Shown here piece after piece: positions 8,518 through 17,465 of a DNA stretch of 62,961 bases. The notes under the pieces are model-generated. The model did no database searches. It saw nothing but the letters and a program-made list of their open reading frames with translations, and had not been told where the DNA came from. Made by a program: the position numbers and the translations under genes. The first letter of the stretch is position 1, and each line of letters begins with the position of its first letter. The DNA comes from CAIYRG01 sp036273455 (GTDB taxonomy: Bacteria; Pseudomonadota; Alphaproteobacteria; Micropepsales; Micropepsaceae): assembly GCA_036273455.1 (NCBI GenBank), contig DASUHP010000078.1, positions 1 to 62,961 of the forward strand. The letters run 5' to 3'.

Positions 8518-9306
8518 TCAGGACAACCCCGCCAGCCGTCCCACCCGCTCGGCCTGCTCCAGCGGCATCCGCATCAACCGGCGCACCGAATTATGCCGTG
8601 GGCGGGACAGAAGATCGGCAGTCTCGCCATATTCCACCACTTCGCCCGAGTCCATCACTGCGATGCGGTCGGCCAGCAGCACCGCTTCCATCATGTCATG
8701 GGATATCATTATCGTGGTCAGGCCGAGCGCATCATGCAGCGCGCGGTAATCGCGTCCCAGCGCATCGCGGGTAATCGGATCAACCGCGCCGAATGGCTCG
8801 TCCATCAGGACAATGCCCGGTTTTGCGGCAAGCGCCCGGGCGAGGCCCACCCTCTGCGCCTGTCCCCCCGATAAAGTTGGCGGCAGCCGCGTATTCAATG
8901 CTCGCGGCAACTGAACGAGATCCAGCAATTCGTCGACGCGCCTTGCAATAGCGGACCTGTCCCACTTCAAAAGCGTTGGCGTAATGGAAATGTTTTCGGC
9001 AACGGTCAGATGCGGGAATAATCCGACGCCCTGGAATACATATCCGATCCTGCGGCGCAGCAGCACGGCATTCGTGGCCGCAATATCCGCCCCTTCCACA
9101 CGCACGGTTCCGCGCGAGGGTTCGATCAGGCGGTTGATGAGTTTGAGCAGGGTCGTCTTGCCTGAACCCGAAGTGCCGGTGAGGGCGACAAAGCTCCGCG
9201 CCTCGACCGCGAGCGACACCCCGCACAGCACAAAACCCCCGTCTGGCGAATAAGTCTTCCAGACTTCGTCGATTTCGATGGCAGGGTTGGTGGGGCTAGC
9301 CGTCAT
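8518..9306 (-). CDS. Osmoprotectant ABC transporter ATP-binding protein
   Basis: This is an ABC ATPase of the OpuCA/ProV group without the C-terminal CBS domains. Walker A is GTSGSGKTT, the signature is LSGGQAQR, Walker B is IVLMDEP, and the switch His lies in ISHD. I chose ATG at 9306 (262 aa, MTASPTNPAIEIDEVWKTY) because family similarity begins there; the frame stays open upstream without similarity. It precedes the fused permease/binding-protein gene without a gap, which gives a complete importer in two genes. It is divergent from potB. Confidence 0.9.
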   Translation of the reverse strand: MTASPTNPAIEIDEVWKTYSPDGGFVLCGVSLAVEARSFVALTGTSGSGKTTLLKLINRLIEPSRGTVRVEGADIAATNAVLLRRRIGYVFQGVGLFPHLTVAENISITPTLLKWDRSAIARRVDELLDLVQLPRALNTRLPPTLSGGQAQRVGLARALAAKPGIVLMDEPFGAVDPITRDALGRDYRALHDALGLTTIMISHDMMEAVLLADRIAVMDSGEVVEYGETADLLSRPRHNSVRRLMRMPLEQAERVGRLAGLS

Positions 9307-9445
9307 GCGGTGATTATGGCAGTGGGCAAGGCGATCGACAAAGGTTCTCGACTTTGCCGATCCTCCGTATAACCTCGCAGTTTGAGGGGGGACCAAAGTC
9401 ATATCCAATGCAATCCACAAATACTCAGCACGGGCCGGTGCCGGA

Positions 9446-10306
9446 ATGACACCTGCCGTTCTACGTGCGGCTCCGGGATATCTGCTGCTAACTCCCGCGA
9501 TGACAGTCCTGGTTTTGACCATGGCTGCCCCTCTTGGACTGCTGCTGGCTTACAGCCTCTGGCGGCAAGACGGCCTGTTCATCGATACCCGTCTGACGCT
9601 CGCCGAGTATGCGGCGCTTGTGAGCGATCCGGGTTTTGCAGTTGTCTTCCTGCGTTCGCTTGCGATCGCCGCAGTGGCATCGATTGCGGCCATACTCCTC
9701 GCCTATCCGGTTGCGTGGTTCATTGCGTTTCGGGCGCGGGCGAAATTCCTCTGGCTGCTGCTGGTCACGATTCCATTTTGGACCAGCTATCTGTTGCGGG
9801 TTTTCGCCTGGAAAGTGATCCTCGGATATAACGGTCTGATCAATTCGGGCCTCATGGCATTGCACCTGGTTTCGGCGCCGGTCACCTTCCTGCTTTACAA
9901 TCCTGTGGCCGTGGTCCTGACTCTGATCCACGGTTACGCCCCGTTCGCGGTGTTGCCGATCTACGTCGCGCTCGAAAAGATCGACCCGGCACTGCTGGAA
10001 GCCGCGGCCGATCTTGGCGATTCACCAGCCCGGCGATTTTTGCGGGTCACACTGCCGCTGTCCATGAGCGGCGTGATTGCGGCATTCGTGCTGATGTTCG
10101 TTCCGGCAACCGGTGACTACGTCACACCCTCACTCGTTGGCGGTGCGAATGGTTTGATGGTTGCCAATCTCATTCAGGCGCAATTCGGGCGTGCCGACAA
10201 TTGGCCCCTGGGGGCCGCTATGGCGATTACCACCATTGCGGCCGTGTCCTTGCTGAGCGTTTTTGCCGCCGCGGGGGCAAGATGCGCGGCGGGCCGCATC
10301 CGGTGA
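9446..10306 (+). CDS. potB: Polyamine-type ABC transporter permease PotB
   Basis: This is an inner-membrane permease with six predicted helices. The EAA loop (LLEAAADLGDSPARRFLRV) lies near residues 181-199 and docks the ATPase. FIPATGDYVTPSLVGG-like sequence (here FVPATGDYVTPSLVGG) is typical of PotB/PotH. The gene starts a tight three-gene set, potB-potC-potA, and overlaps potC. The cognate binding protein is probably the lipoprotein at 3622. Confidence 0.9.
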   Translation: MTPAVLRAAPGYLLLTPAMTVLVLTMAAPLGLLLAYSLWRQDGLFIDTRLTLAEYAALVSDPGFAVVFLRSLAIAAVASIAAILLAYPVAWFIAFRARAKFLWLLLVTIPFWTSYLLRVFAWKVILGYNGLINSGLMALHLVSAPVTFLLYNPVAVVLTLIHGYAPFAVLPIYVALEKIDPALLEAAADLGDSPARRFLRVTLPLSMSGVIAAFVLMFVPATGDYVTPSLVGGANGLMVANLIQAQFGRADNWPLGAAMAITTIAAVSLLSVFAAAGARCAAGRIR

Positions 10307-11112
10307 TCCGCGCAAGAACGGCACAAATGCGGGGAACCGCAGCCTACGCGATTCTTTATCTTCTGTTCCTCTACGCGCCGGTGCTGCTGCTGCCGCTGTT
10401 TTCCTTCAACGACTCCGTCTTCGTCGCCTTCCCGCTTTCGGGACTTACTGCCAAATGGTACTCGGCGATGGCGGCCGACGATGACATGCGAATAGCGTTG
10501 TTCAATTCGCTGAAGGTTGGCGTCGCCGCATCGATCGCTTCGACGCTCCTCGGTCTCACCATTGCCCAGGTGCTCACGCGAGGCATTCCGGGCCGCCGGC
10601 TGATCACCGGCTTTTCCAACCTTCCGTTGTTTATCCCCGACATCGTGCTTGGAATCTCGCTGCTGATTCTGATGAGCCGTCTCGCGATTCCGCTTTCGCT
10701 CGCGACCGTGATTCTCGGTCATCTCGCGCTTTGCCTGCCTTTCGCCGCCGGCGTCCTGCTGTCGCGGTTTGAGGGCTTCGACTTAGGTCTGGAGGAGGCG
10801 TCGCGCGACCTTGGCGAGAACGCCTGGATGACATTCTTCCGGGTCACACTGCCACTGGTTGCGCCCGGAATCGCCGCGAGCCTGATTCTGACTTTTGTGG
10901 TTTCGTTCGATGATTTCCTGATCGCATTTTTCCTGTGCGGCACCGACACCACCCTGCCCGTCTATATCTGGGGTGAATTGCGCTTTCCCGACAAACTGCC
11001 GAATGTTCTGGCACTGGGTTCGACGATTTTGGTCGTCTCAAGCATCCTCATCGTCTCCGCGGAATGGATGCGCCGGCGGGGTGCACCGTCACAGCTACGG
11101 GGGGCGAATTGA
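10282..11112 (+). CDS. potC: Polyamine-type ABC transporter permease PotC
   Basis: This is the second permease subunit, with six predicted helices beginning at about residue 17. The EAA motif is LEEASRDLGENAWMTFFRV, and FVVSFDDFLIAFFLCG is the PotC/PotI hallmark in the last helices. ATG at 10282 has a GGGG site upstream and overlaps potB by 25 bases. ATG at 10327 is an alternative that removes a basic N-terminus. Translation is likely coupled to potB. Confidence 0.9.
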   Translation: MRGGPHPVIRARTAQMRGTAAYAILYLLFLYAPVLLLPLFSFNDSVFVAFPLSGLTAKWYSAMAADDDMRIALFNSLKVGVAASIASTLLGLTIAQVLTRGIPGRRLITGFSNLPLFIPDIVLGISLLILMSRLAIPLSLATVILGHLALCLPFAAGVLLSRFEGFDLGLEEASRDLGENAWMTFFRVTLPLVAPGIAASLILTFVVSFDDFLIAFFLCGTDTTLPVYIWGELRFPDKLPNVLALGSTILVVSSILIVSAEWMRRRGAPSQLRGAN

Positions 11113-11114
11113 AC

Positions 11115-12287
11115 ATGACCTCACCCGCGCTTCTGGAGGTCCGCAATCTTACGAAAGCATTTCAGTGCCGGCTTGCGGTGGACAATGCCGGCTTCACCAT
11201 CGCGCCGGGTGAATTTTTTTCGCTGCTTGGTCCGTCAGGCTGCGGCAAGACCACGCTTTTGCGTCTGATCGGCGGTTTTACGGTTGCCGACACGGGCAAC
11301 ATTCACATTGACGGCGAAGATGTCACCGGACGTCCGCCGGAAAAGCGGCCGGTGAATACGGTGTTTCAGTCCTATGCCATATTCCCGCATCTCAACGTAG
11401 CCGAGAACATCGCCTACGGTCTGCGTTCGGAAGGAATAGCCGCCGGCGAGCGCGAAAAGCGGGTGACGGAGGCGCTTCACCTTATCTCGCTCTCCGGTTA
11501 CGGCCGGCGCCGTCCACACGAACTTTCCGGCGGCGAGAGGCAGCGCGTCGCGCTGGCGCGGGCGCTGGTCAAACGGCCGAAACTGCTTCTCCTGGATGAG
11601 CCTCTGGGCGCGCTCGACAAGCACCTACGTGAGAGCATGCAAACTGAATTGCGGCAGATCCAGCGCGAGGTTGGAATCGCGTTTCTGTTCGTCACGCACG
11701 ACCAGGAAGAAGCGCTCGCCATGTCCGACCGCATTGCCGTCATGCAGCATGGGCGGATATTGCAGGTCGACTATCCAAAAAAGCTGTACGAGCGGCCGAA
11801 TTGCCTCGCGGTGGCATCTTTCATTGGCAATATGAATTTCTTTGCCGGTCATATCATAGGGCGGGAGCACGATGATCTGATCGTCGAGATTGGGCCAATG
11901 GGCCGGGCGCGGGTTCCGGTTTCGACCGGCGAGCATTTCCCGCCGGGCTCACAGGTAGTCGCTGCAATAAGGCCGGAGAAGTTTATGATTTCGCGGGACT
12001 CACCGCCGGGCGAACCGTCGCTCGATGCGCGTGTTCTTTCTGCGATCTTTCTCGGAGATCGTACGCAGATCAAAGTCGCGATTTCTGAAGCGGCCCCCGT
12101 CATAACCATTACCGCGCCTACGACAGCGCAAATTCCATCGGCAGCGGAACATATCCGCATTTGGTGCCGCACGAGCGATCTGCTGCTTTTGCGAAATGAA
12201 GCCGCATCACCCTGGACGCGCGACGGCTGGCTTCCCAGAAAAAGAACGAAGCCACCGTGCAAGCAGGTTACATTGTCACGGGAATGA
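11115..12287 (+). CDS. potA: Polyamine-type ABC transporter ATP-binding protein PotA
   Basis: This is the 390-aa ATPase of the importer. Walker A is GPSGCGKTT, the signature LSGGERQR, Walker B LLLLDEP and the switch His FVTHD. After about residue 240 comes the TOBE-type regulatory domain typical of PotA/MalK. ATG at 11115 lies two bases after the potC stop. The tail after about residue 365 is basic and unlike the family, so it may be a lineage-specific extension. Confidence 0.92.
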   Translation: MTSPALLEVRNLTKAFQCRLAVDNAGFTIAPGEFFSLLGPSGCGKTTLLRLIGGFTVADTGNIHIDGEDVTGRPPEKRPVNTVFQSYAIFPHLNVAENIAYGLRSEGIAAGEREKRVTEALHLISLSGYGRRRPHELSGGERQRVALARALVKRPKLLLLDEPLGALDKHLRESMQTELRQIQREVGIAFLFVTHDQEEALAMSDRIAVMQHGRILQVDYPKKLYERPNCLAVASFIGNMNFFAGHIIGREHDDLIVEIGPMGRARVPVSTGEHFPPGSQVVAAIRPEKFMISRDSPPGEPSLDARVLSAIFLGDRTQIKVAISEAAPVITITAPTTAQIPSAAEHIRIWCRTSDLLLLRNEAASPWTRDGWLPRKRTKPPCKQVTLSRE

Positions 12288-12554
12288 TGCAGGCATTGGG
12301 ATACGTCCGTATAGGGTCTGCGCAGTTGCCGATGGATTGTGAGGCGAAAACAGGCGCCGTTTTTAAGAGAGAGAAATCGTGAACACCGTCGCGGACTCTA
12401 TGACTGCGCCGCTGCCCTTCCGCGCATTCAGGAGCGCGACCTCTTCACAATCGCGTTGCATTGCTGAAGCAAAAGTAAAGCCGACGCTGGCATCCCCCGG
12501 CGGCAGTAAGCCGGCCGGCAGTGGCGCTTTGGCTACTGCCTCACGTTCCATTGG
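12288..12554 (+). other. Intergenic region after potA
   Basis: No convincing gene is present. A weak hairpin with flanking A and T runs near 12350-12367 (AAAAC, GC-rich loop, GTTTTT) could end the pot transcript. A 59-codon GTG-started frame (12379-12558) exists, but it has no recognisable similarity and was not called. Confidence 0.4.
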
Positions 12555-12583
12555 TTGACATTTGTATGTACAATCCATATGTC
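12555..12583 (+). promoter_or_regulatory. Promoter and candidate operator of the first brnT/brnA locus
   Basis: TTGACA (12555-12560), a 17-base spacer and TATGTC (12578-12583) precede brnT ATG at 12591. A perfect 12-base palindrome, TTGTATGTACAA (12562-12573), lies in the spacer. It is a plausible site for BrnA autorepression, which is established for the family; binding here is inferred. Confidence 0.55.
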
Positions 12584-12590
12584 TGATTTC

Positions 12591-12898
12591 ATGCGGCTTC
12601 GGGTGGCCGGCTTTAATTGGGATGATGGCAACAGCGGAAAGTGCCTGAAGCATGGGGTGTCGCTCGCGGAAATCGAGGCGATTTTCGAGTCATGAAATCC
12701 GGATTGCGCCTGATCCGGCTCATTCCGCCGATCGAGGACAGGTTGATTGCCGTCGGGCGGACAGCAGAAGGCAAGGCACTGTTCGTGGCGTTCACGTTCC
12801 GCAGGATCGCTGGACAACTCTTTATCCGGCCAGTCAGCGCCCGCTACATGCACAAAAGGGAAATCTCCCGTTATGAAAAAGAAACGCGGTCCGAATAA
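12591..12898 (+). pseudogene. brnT: BrnT-family toxin, frameshifted
   Basis: BrnT toxins are RelE-like ribonucleases. Here the similarity is spread over three frames. Frame one runs from ATG at 12591 (RVAGFNWDDGN..KHGVSLAEIEAIFES) and stops at TGA 12693-12695. A second frame holds RIAPDPAHSA. The third frame from about 12733 holds EDRLIAVGRTAEGKALFV and ends with RPVSARYMHKREISRYEKE at 12898. Two single-base shifts explain this. No intact toxin can be made, whereas brnA behind it is intact. An ATG at 12579 is an alternative start. Confidence 0.8.
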
Positions 12899-13136
12899 AA
12901 TTCCGAGGCTTAGGACGGACGAGGAGGCCGAGGCGTTCCTCAATCAGGATCTGTCCAATGTTGATTTTTCCCAATTCAAAGCTGCCCGGTTCGAATTCGA
13001 GAAGAAAACGGCACGGGTGAATATGCGCCTGCCGCAGCCGCTTCTGGAAGCAGTGAAGAAGCGCGCTTCCCAGCGCCGGATTCCATATCAGCGGTTTATT
13101 CGCGAGGCATTGGAAAAAGCGGTGATAGGGAAATAG
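12873..13136 (+). CDS. brnA: BrnA-type antitoxin (CopG/ribbon-helix-helix)
   Basis: This 87-aa protein would neutralise BrnT and repress the locus. The N-terminal half is charged (LRTDEEAEAFLNQDLSNVDF), as in antitoxins that wrap the toxin. The C-terminal half is a ribbon-helix-helix DNA-binding domain (ARVNMRLPQPLLEAVKKRA, then YQRFIREALEKAV). ATG at 12873 overlaps the end of the brnT remnant by 26 bases, the usual translational coupling. The toxin is broken, so this is now an orphan antitoxin. Confidence 0.85.
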   Translation: MKKKRGPNKIPRLRTDEEAEAFLNQDLSNVDFSQFKAARFEFEKKTARVNMRLPQPLLEAVKKRASQRRIPYQRFIREALEKAVIGK

Positions 13137-13139
13137 GGG

Positions 13140-16022
13140 TTACGTTGACATCACGCGCTCAAAGACCGCACGAGCTGCGGCTTGGCGGCGGTGCAGCAGC
13201 AATTCCAGTTCGGCAAAATCGGGTACCCCGGCGACTCGGGCCAGCAAAGCCCGTAATCCGACACTTGCTGTAGCGGGGAGAAACTCGCCCTCCGTTGCAA
13301 CCCGCAATACCTGGGTCAACTCTTGCTGAAGGAGTGCTGCCGCCGCGAGAGCACCATGATCGCTGGCATCAAGCACGCCCGCGCTCTTCAGTTTGCCGGC
13401 GGCGCCGATTGTATTCTGGTCAAACACGAAAGGCTTGTCTGAATGGCAGAGCTGCAGGACCTGAATACAGAACTCGATATCCACGAGACCGCCGGCAGCA
13501 AATTTCAGGTCCCAGGGTGAGCGCGCGGGAAACTGCGCCTCCAGTTTTTGCCGCATCGCGCGCGCATCAGCCCGGATTTGCCCTGGCTCGGCAGGCAATT
13601 CCAGCAGTGACGGGATCGCTTCAGAGATGCCTGCGCTGAACGCATCCGGCCCGGCCACGACACGGGCACGCGTCAATGCCATTCTTTCCCAGGTCCAGGC
13701 ATTTTCGCGGTGGTAAGCGATGAACCTGTCTAAACTCACAGCGACCGGCCCCTGATTGCCTGACGGCCGCAGCCGCATGTCGACGTCAAACAGCCGCCCT
13801 TCAGCGGTCAGTGCAGTCAGGGCAGCGATGAACCGCTGTGCATAGCGCGCGAAATAGCTGCTGACGGGAAGCGGTTTACCGGCTCCCGCCGACATGGTTG
13901 CAACCGGATCATGCGTGTAAATGAAAACCAGATCGAGATCGGATGTCGCCGTCATTTCACGGCCGCCGAGCTTTCCCAGTGCAACCACCGCCACGGCGCC
14001 AGCCGGCACATGGCCGTGGGCCTCCGCCATATGGTTCTCGACTTGCGTTTGCAATCCGGCAATGACGGTTTCTGCAACGGCCGAATAGGCAGGCCCGGCA
14101 TCCCTCGCCGGAGCCGATCCAAAGATCAGCCTTGCTCCGACCCGGAACATCTCCTCTTTTGCGAAGCGGCGCGCCGCGTCGAGAGCGCTCTCATATTTGT
14201 GGCCGGCGACAGCCTTCGCGAAATTTTCCCCCAGCTGATCTGAGGATGGCGATCGGCTCAGAAATTCCGGATCGGTCAGTGCATCCAAAACGCCGGGATT
14301 GCGCCCGAGGTAATCGGACAGCCGCGGCGCCGAGCCGGCGATTTCCGCCAGAAGATCAAGCAAGCGCCGGTTGGCCAGCAACATCGAAAACAGTTGCACG
14401 CCTGCCGGAAGCCCGCCGAGAAAGCGGTCGAAATGCATGAAGGCAGAATGGGGATCGGCGGTTTGCGACAGTGACTTCAACAGGGACGGCATGAGCTTTG
14501 TCAGCAGCTCGCGCGCGCGCTCGCTCCGGGTCGCGCGAATCCGCCCGTGATGCCACCCGCGGATGACGGCAGATATCGCCGGCGCGTTTGCGAAACCCAT
14601 GCCAGACAGCGTCGCAACCGTCTCCGGGTCCTCCTCGACGCCGGTGAATACGAGATTGCCGGTGCGGTCCGACAGCGGCTCTTCACTTTCGAACAGCTGC
14701 GCGTAGTGCTTCTGGACGTTTTCGAGGTGCCCGCGCAGCGTCTCTTCGAATTTGTTGGTGTCATCAAAACCCGCAAAACGCGCCACATGGTCCAGTCCGT
14801 CGGGCGACTTCGGCAGCAAATGGGTTTGTTGATCTTCGATCATCTGGAGCCGGTGCTCGACCATGCGCAGGAACACATAGGCCTGCGACAGATCGCGTTG
14901 CGCGCCGCGCGAGATATGGCCGCGGGCATTCAGCGCGGCCAACGCTTCAAGCGTCGCGGGCATTCGCAAACCGGAATCGCGTCCGCCGAGGATGAGCTGC
15001 TGCGTCTGGACGAAAAATTCGATCTCGCGAATGCCCCCGCGGCCCAGCTTTATGTTGTGCCCTGCGACCGCAATACGACTGTGACCGCCATGGCTGTGAA
15101 TCTGCCGTTTGATGGAATGAATGTCGCTGATCGCGGCGTAATCGAGATGCTTGCGCCAGACGAAAGGCTCCATGCGCCTGAGCAGCCCTTCGCCGGAATG
15201 GCGGTCGCCGGCGCATTGCCGGGCCTTGATCCACGCCGCCCGTTCCCAGTTTTGCCCCATCGCCTCGTAATACCCTTCGGCAGCCGCGGTCGATATTGCG
15301 ACCTGGGTGGCGCCGGCGTCCGGGCGCAGGCGCAGATCGCAACGAAAGACATAACCGTTCGCCGTGGCTTCCGAGAGCTGCCTGACCATTCCCTTGACGA
15401 TTGCCACCGCCGCTTGCTGGCGATCGCCGCCGCGCGTGAACGGAAAGCGGCTTTCATCGAAAAACACGATCAGATCGATGTCGCTGGAATAATTGAGTTC
15501 GAAAGCGCCCATTTTGCCCATGGCGAGCACGATGAGACCGCAATCTTCGGCGACGACCGGGTGAGCGCGGTTTTCGCGCCGCGATTCCGCGCCAAGTTCA
15601 TATTGCAGCGCCCCCGCAACACAGGCATCGGCAAAACGCGTCAGATGCCGCGTGCCCGCGCTGAGATCGAAGTCCCCGGCAATGTCGGATAGCGCTATCG
15701 CGAGCGAAGCGCGCTGCTTGGCAATGCGCAAACGGGCCTGGGCTGCAGCGAAATCCTGCTCATCGCCTGCCGACCGCGCTTCCGAAACAAGGGATTCGAG
15801 TTGGCGGTCCGGATCGTCGTCAAACAGCTGTTCAAGGAATTCCGGCTCCTTCAGAATCGATCGCGCAAGGAAGGGACTGTTGCCCGCTGCTGCTGCAAGC
15901 AGTGACCGTGAGTTCTCGCGCGACGCCAGGGATGGCGCGAGAGATTGTAGCGCCTCCAGTGTGCGGGTGGCGCGCGCCGGATCGAAAATCGGCGGAATTG
16001 CGGGCTTGGGACCGAAAGGCAA
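13140..16022 (-). CDS. glnE: Bifunctional glutamine synthetase adenylyltransferase/deadenylylase
   Basis: GlnE adds or removes AMP on glutamine synthetase in response to PII and glutamine. The protein has 960 aa, normal for the family. Both nucleotidyltransferase sites are present: GMGKMGAFELNYSSDIDLI-like in the N half (deadenylylation) and ALGKLGGREMTATSDLDLV in the C half (adenylylation), each followed by a GlnD-UR_UTase-like helical domain. The likely start is TTG at 16022, six bases after the stop of the histidine kinase; no nearer ATG fits. It is the last gene of the leftward ccm-degP-two-component-glnE block. Confidence 0.95.
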   Translation of the reverse strand: MPFGPKPAIPPIFDPARATRTLEALQSLAPSLASRENSRSLLAAAAGNSPFLARSILKEPEFLEQLFDDDPDRQLESLVSEARSAGDEQDFAAAQARLRIAKQRASLAIALSDIAGDFDLSAGTRHLTRFADACVAGALQYELGAESRRENRAHPVVAEDCGLIVLAMGKMGAFELNYSSDIDLIVFFDESRFPFTRGGDRQQAAVAIVKGMVRQLSEATANGYVFRCDLRLRPDAGATQVAISTAAAEGYYEAMGQNWERAAWIKARQCAGDRHSGEGLLRRMEPFVWRKHLDYAAISDIHSIKRQIHSHGGHSRIAVAGHNIKLGRGGIREIEFFVQTQQLILGGRDSGLRMPATLEALAALNARGHISRGAQRDLSQAYVFLRMVEHRLQMIEDQQTHLLPKSPDGLDHVARFAGFDDTNKFEETLRGHLENVQKHYAQLFESEEPLSDRTGNLVFTGVEEDPETVATLSGMGFANAPAISAVIRGWHHGRIRATRSERARELLTKLMPSLLKSLSQTADPHSAFMHFDRFLGGLPAGVQLFSMLLANRRLLDLLAEIAGSAPRLSDYLGRNPGVLDALTDPEFLSRSPSSDQLGENFAKAVAGHKYESALDAARRFAKEEMFRVGARLIFGSAPARDAGPAYSAVAETVIAGLQTQVENHMAEAHGHVPAGAVAVVALGKLGGREMTATSDLDLVFIYTHDPVATMSAGAGKPLPVSSYFARYAQRFIAALTALTAEGRLFDVDMRLRPSGNQGPVAVSLDRFIAYHRENAWTWERMALTRARVVAGPDAFSAGISEAIPSLLELPAEPGQIRADARAMRQKLEAQFPARSPWDLKFAAGGLVDIEFCIQVLQLCHSDKPFVFDQNTIGAAGKLKSAGVLDASDHGALAAAALLQQELTQVLRVATEGEFLPATASVGLRALLARVAGVPDFAELELLLHRRQAAARAVFERVMST

Positions 16023-16028
16023 GCGCGG

Positions 16029-17465
16029 TCAACCAACCGGTTCTGGTTGCGGCAGCAATTCCGGCGTCACGATTTTGGCCGGGCGCGGTTCGTCGCCCAC
16101 CCTGCGGAACGACAGCGTCGCCCGCAGCCCGGGGTGGTGGTCGCCGAAATTCAGCCTGCCCTCATGAAGGCGCGCAACAGCGGCCACGAGGCTCAACCCC
16201 AGGCCCGTGCCCGGCGAATTGCGGCTGGATTCGAGACGCACGAAACGCTGGGTGACGCGTTCGCGGTCCGCAGGCGGAATGCCGGGGCCATCGTCATCGA
16301 CATTAAGAACCGCCTGATCGCCGGAATTTTCGAGGGTAACCGCAACATGCCCACCGGCAGGTGTGTACTTGATGGCATTATCCACCAGATTGGCGAGCGC
16401 CTGCGAAATGAGATTGCGGTTGCCGCGGATCACTGCGCCACTGGGTGGGATGGCAACCGAGAAATGCTGCCCTTTTTCCTCGGCCAGCGGACAATAAAGC
16501 TCGCCCACACCTTCGATGACGTCGGTCAGGCTGATTTCGTGGATGGTTTCGCGGACACTGCCGGCTTCCGCTTCGGCGATCAGCAGGAGCGAATTGAAAG
16601 TGCCGATGAGCCGATCGGTTTCCTGAACCGCGGCTTCGATATCCCGGGCCGTTTCGGAATCGGGCGGCTGGTTCATGGCCGCCAGCTCGAGACGATTGCG
16701 AAGGCGGTTGAGCGGGGAGCGCAGATCATGCGCGACATTGTCCGAAACTTCGCGGATTCCGCGCAGCAGCCTTTCGATGCGGTCAAGCATGCGGTTGAGG
16801 TTATGCGCGAGATCGTCGAACTCGTCCCCGCCATGACCTTCCGGGACGCGCTGCGAAAGATCGCCTTCCACAATCTGACCGCTGGTGCGGTTGATCGCGT
16901 CGAGGCGGGTCAGCACGCGGCGGCTGATCAGGAATCCGCCGGCAAGGCCGATCAGAATCATGAGCCCGGTGCCCCACAGGAGCGCTGTCTGAAACACCGA
17001 TTCGAGCTGGCGCCGCTCGTCGACGTCACGCGCCACGAGCAGGTAAAAGCCCTGGGCCAGCATGAATACCTCGCCCCTGGCTCTGCGCAGCTGGGTTTCT
17101 GCCCCGATCCGCCGCTGATAGGAAAACTCGACGAGCCCGTTTTCGGCGGGGCTGATTTGCGGCCAGGAGTCCAGATTGCCTGCGATCACCCGGTGATTGT
17201 TGTTCGCGAGCAGATAGAGCCCCTCATCGCCGCGAACCGATCGGCCGATAATCACGTCGGTGAAGGTATAAAAGGGCAATCGCTGATATTGTTCGACCAG
17301 ACCGGTCACCTCCGCCTGGATCGTGGCATCGGTTTCGCGGTCGAGAACGCGCGCCGTGTTCCAATACACAAACGCTACCAGGGCAAAGGCCGACAGCGCG
17401 AATATCGCGAGGTAAATGGCGACGATGCGAAAGGCCTGGGTGCGAAGAATCTTATGCGTGCGCAC
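16029..17465 (-). CDS. Sensor histidine kinase
   Basis: This is a membrane kinase of 478 aa. One helix lies at about 13-33 and another at about 161-181, with a periplasmic sensor domain between them. A HAMP domain follows (GDLSQRVP near 201-208). The H box is DNVAHDLRSPLNRLRNRLE with phospho-acceptor His246. N box NLVDNAIKYTP and G boxes DDDGPGIP and GTGLGLSL are intact. The gene overlaps the upstream response regulator by 14 bases, so the pair is co-translated. The signal is unknown; its place beside degP suggests envelope stress, but this is only context. Confidence 0.92.
   Translation of the reverse strand: MRTHKILRTQAFRIVAIYLAIFALSAFALVAFVYWNTARVLDRETDATIQAEVTGLVEQYQRLPFYTFTDVIIGRSVRGDEGLYLLANNNHRVIAGNLDSWPQISPAENGLVEFSYQRRIGAETQLRRARGEVFMLAQGFYLLVARDVDERRQLESVFQTALLWGTGLMILIGLAGGFLISRRVLTRLDAINRTSGQIVEGDLSQRVPEGHGGDEFDDLAHNLNRMLDRIERLLRGIREVSDNVAHDLRSPLNRLRNRLELAAMNQPPDSETARDIEAAVQETDRLIGTFNSLLLIAEAEAGSVRETIHEISLTDVIEGVGELYCPLAEEKGQHFSVAIPPSGAVIRGNRNLISQALANLVDNAIKYTPAGGHVAVTLENSGDQAVLNVDDDGPGIPPADRERVTQRFVRLESSRNSPGTGLGLSLVAAVARLHEGRLNFGDHHPGLRATLSFRRVGDEPRPAKIVTPELLPQPEPVG

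Noticed and set aside
12379..12558. GTG-started 59-codon frame on the plus strand between potA and brnT
   Set aside because: No similarity, weak ribosome site, and it ends inside the brnT promoter. Kept only as a note.
12363..12653. 96-codon minus-strand frame over the brnT promoter
   Set aside because: It runs antisense to the brnT start and promoter and has no domain-like sequence.
14547..15692. 381-codon plus-strand frame inside glnE
   Set aside because: It is antisense to the conserved GlnE frame; such long shadows are common in GC-rich genes.
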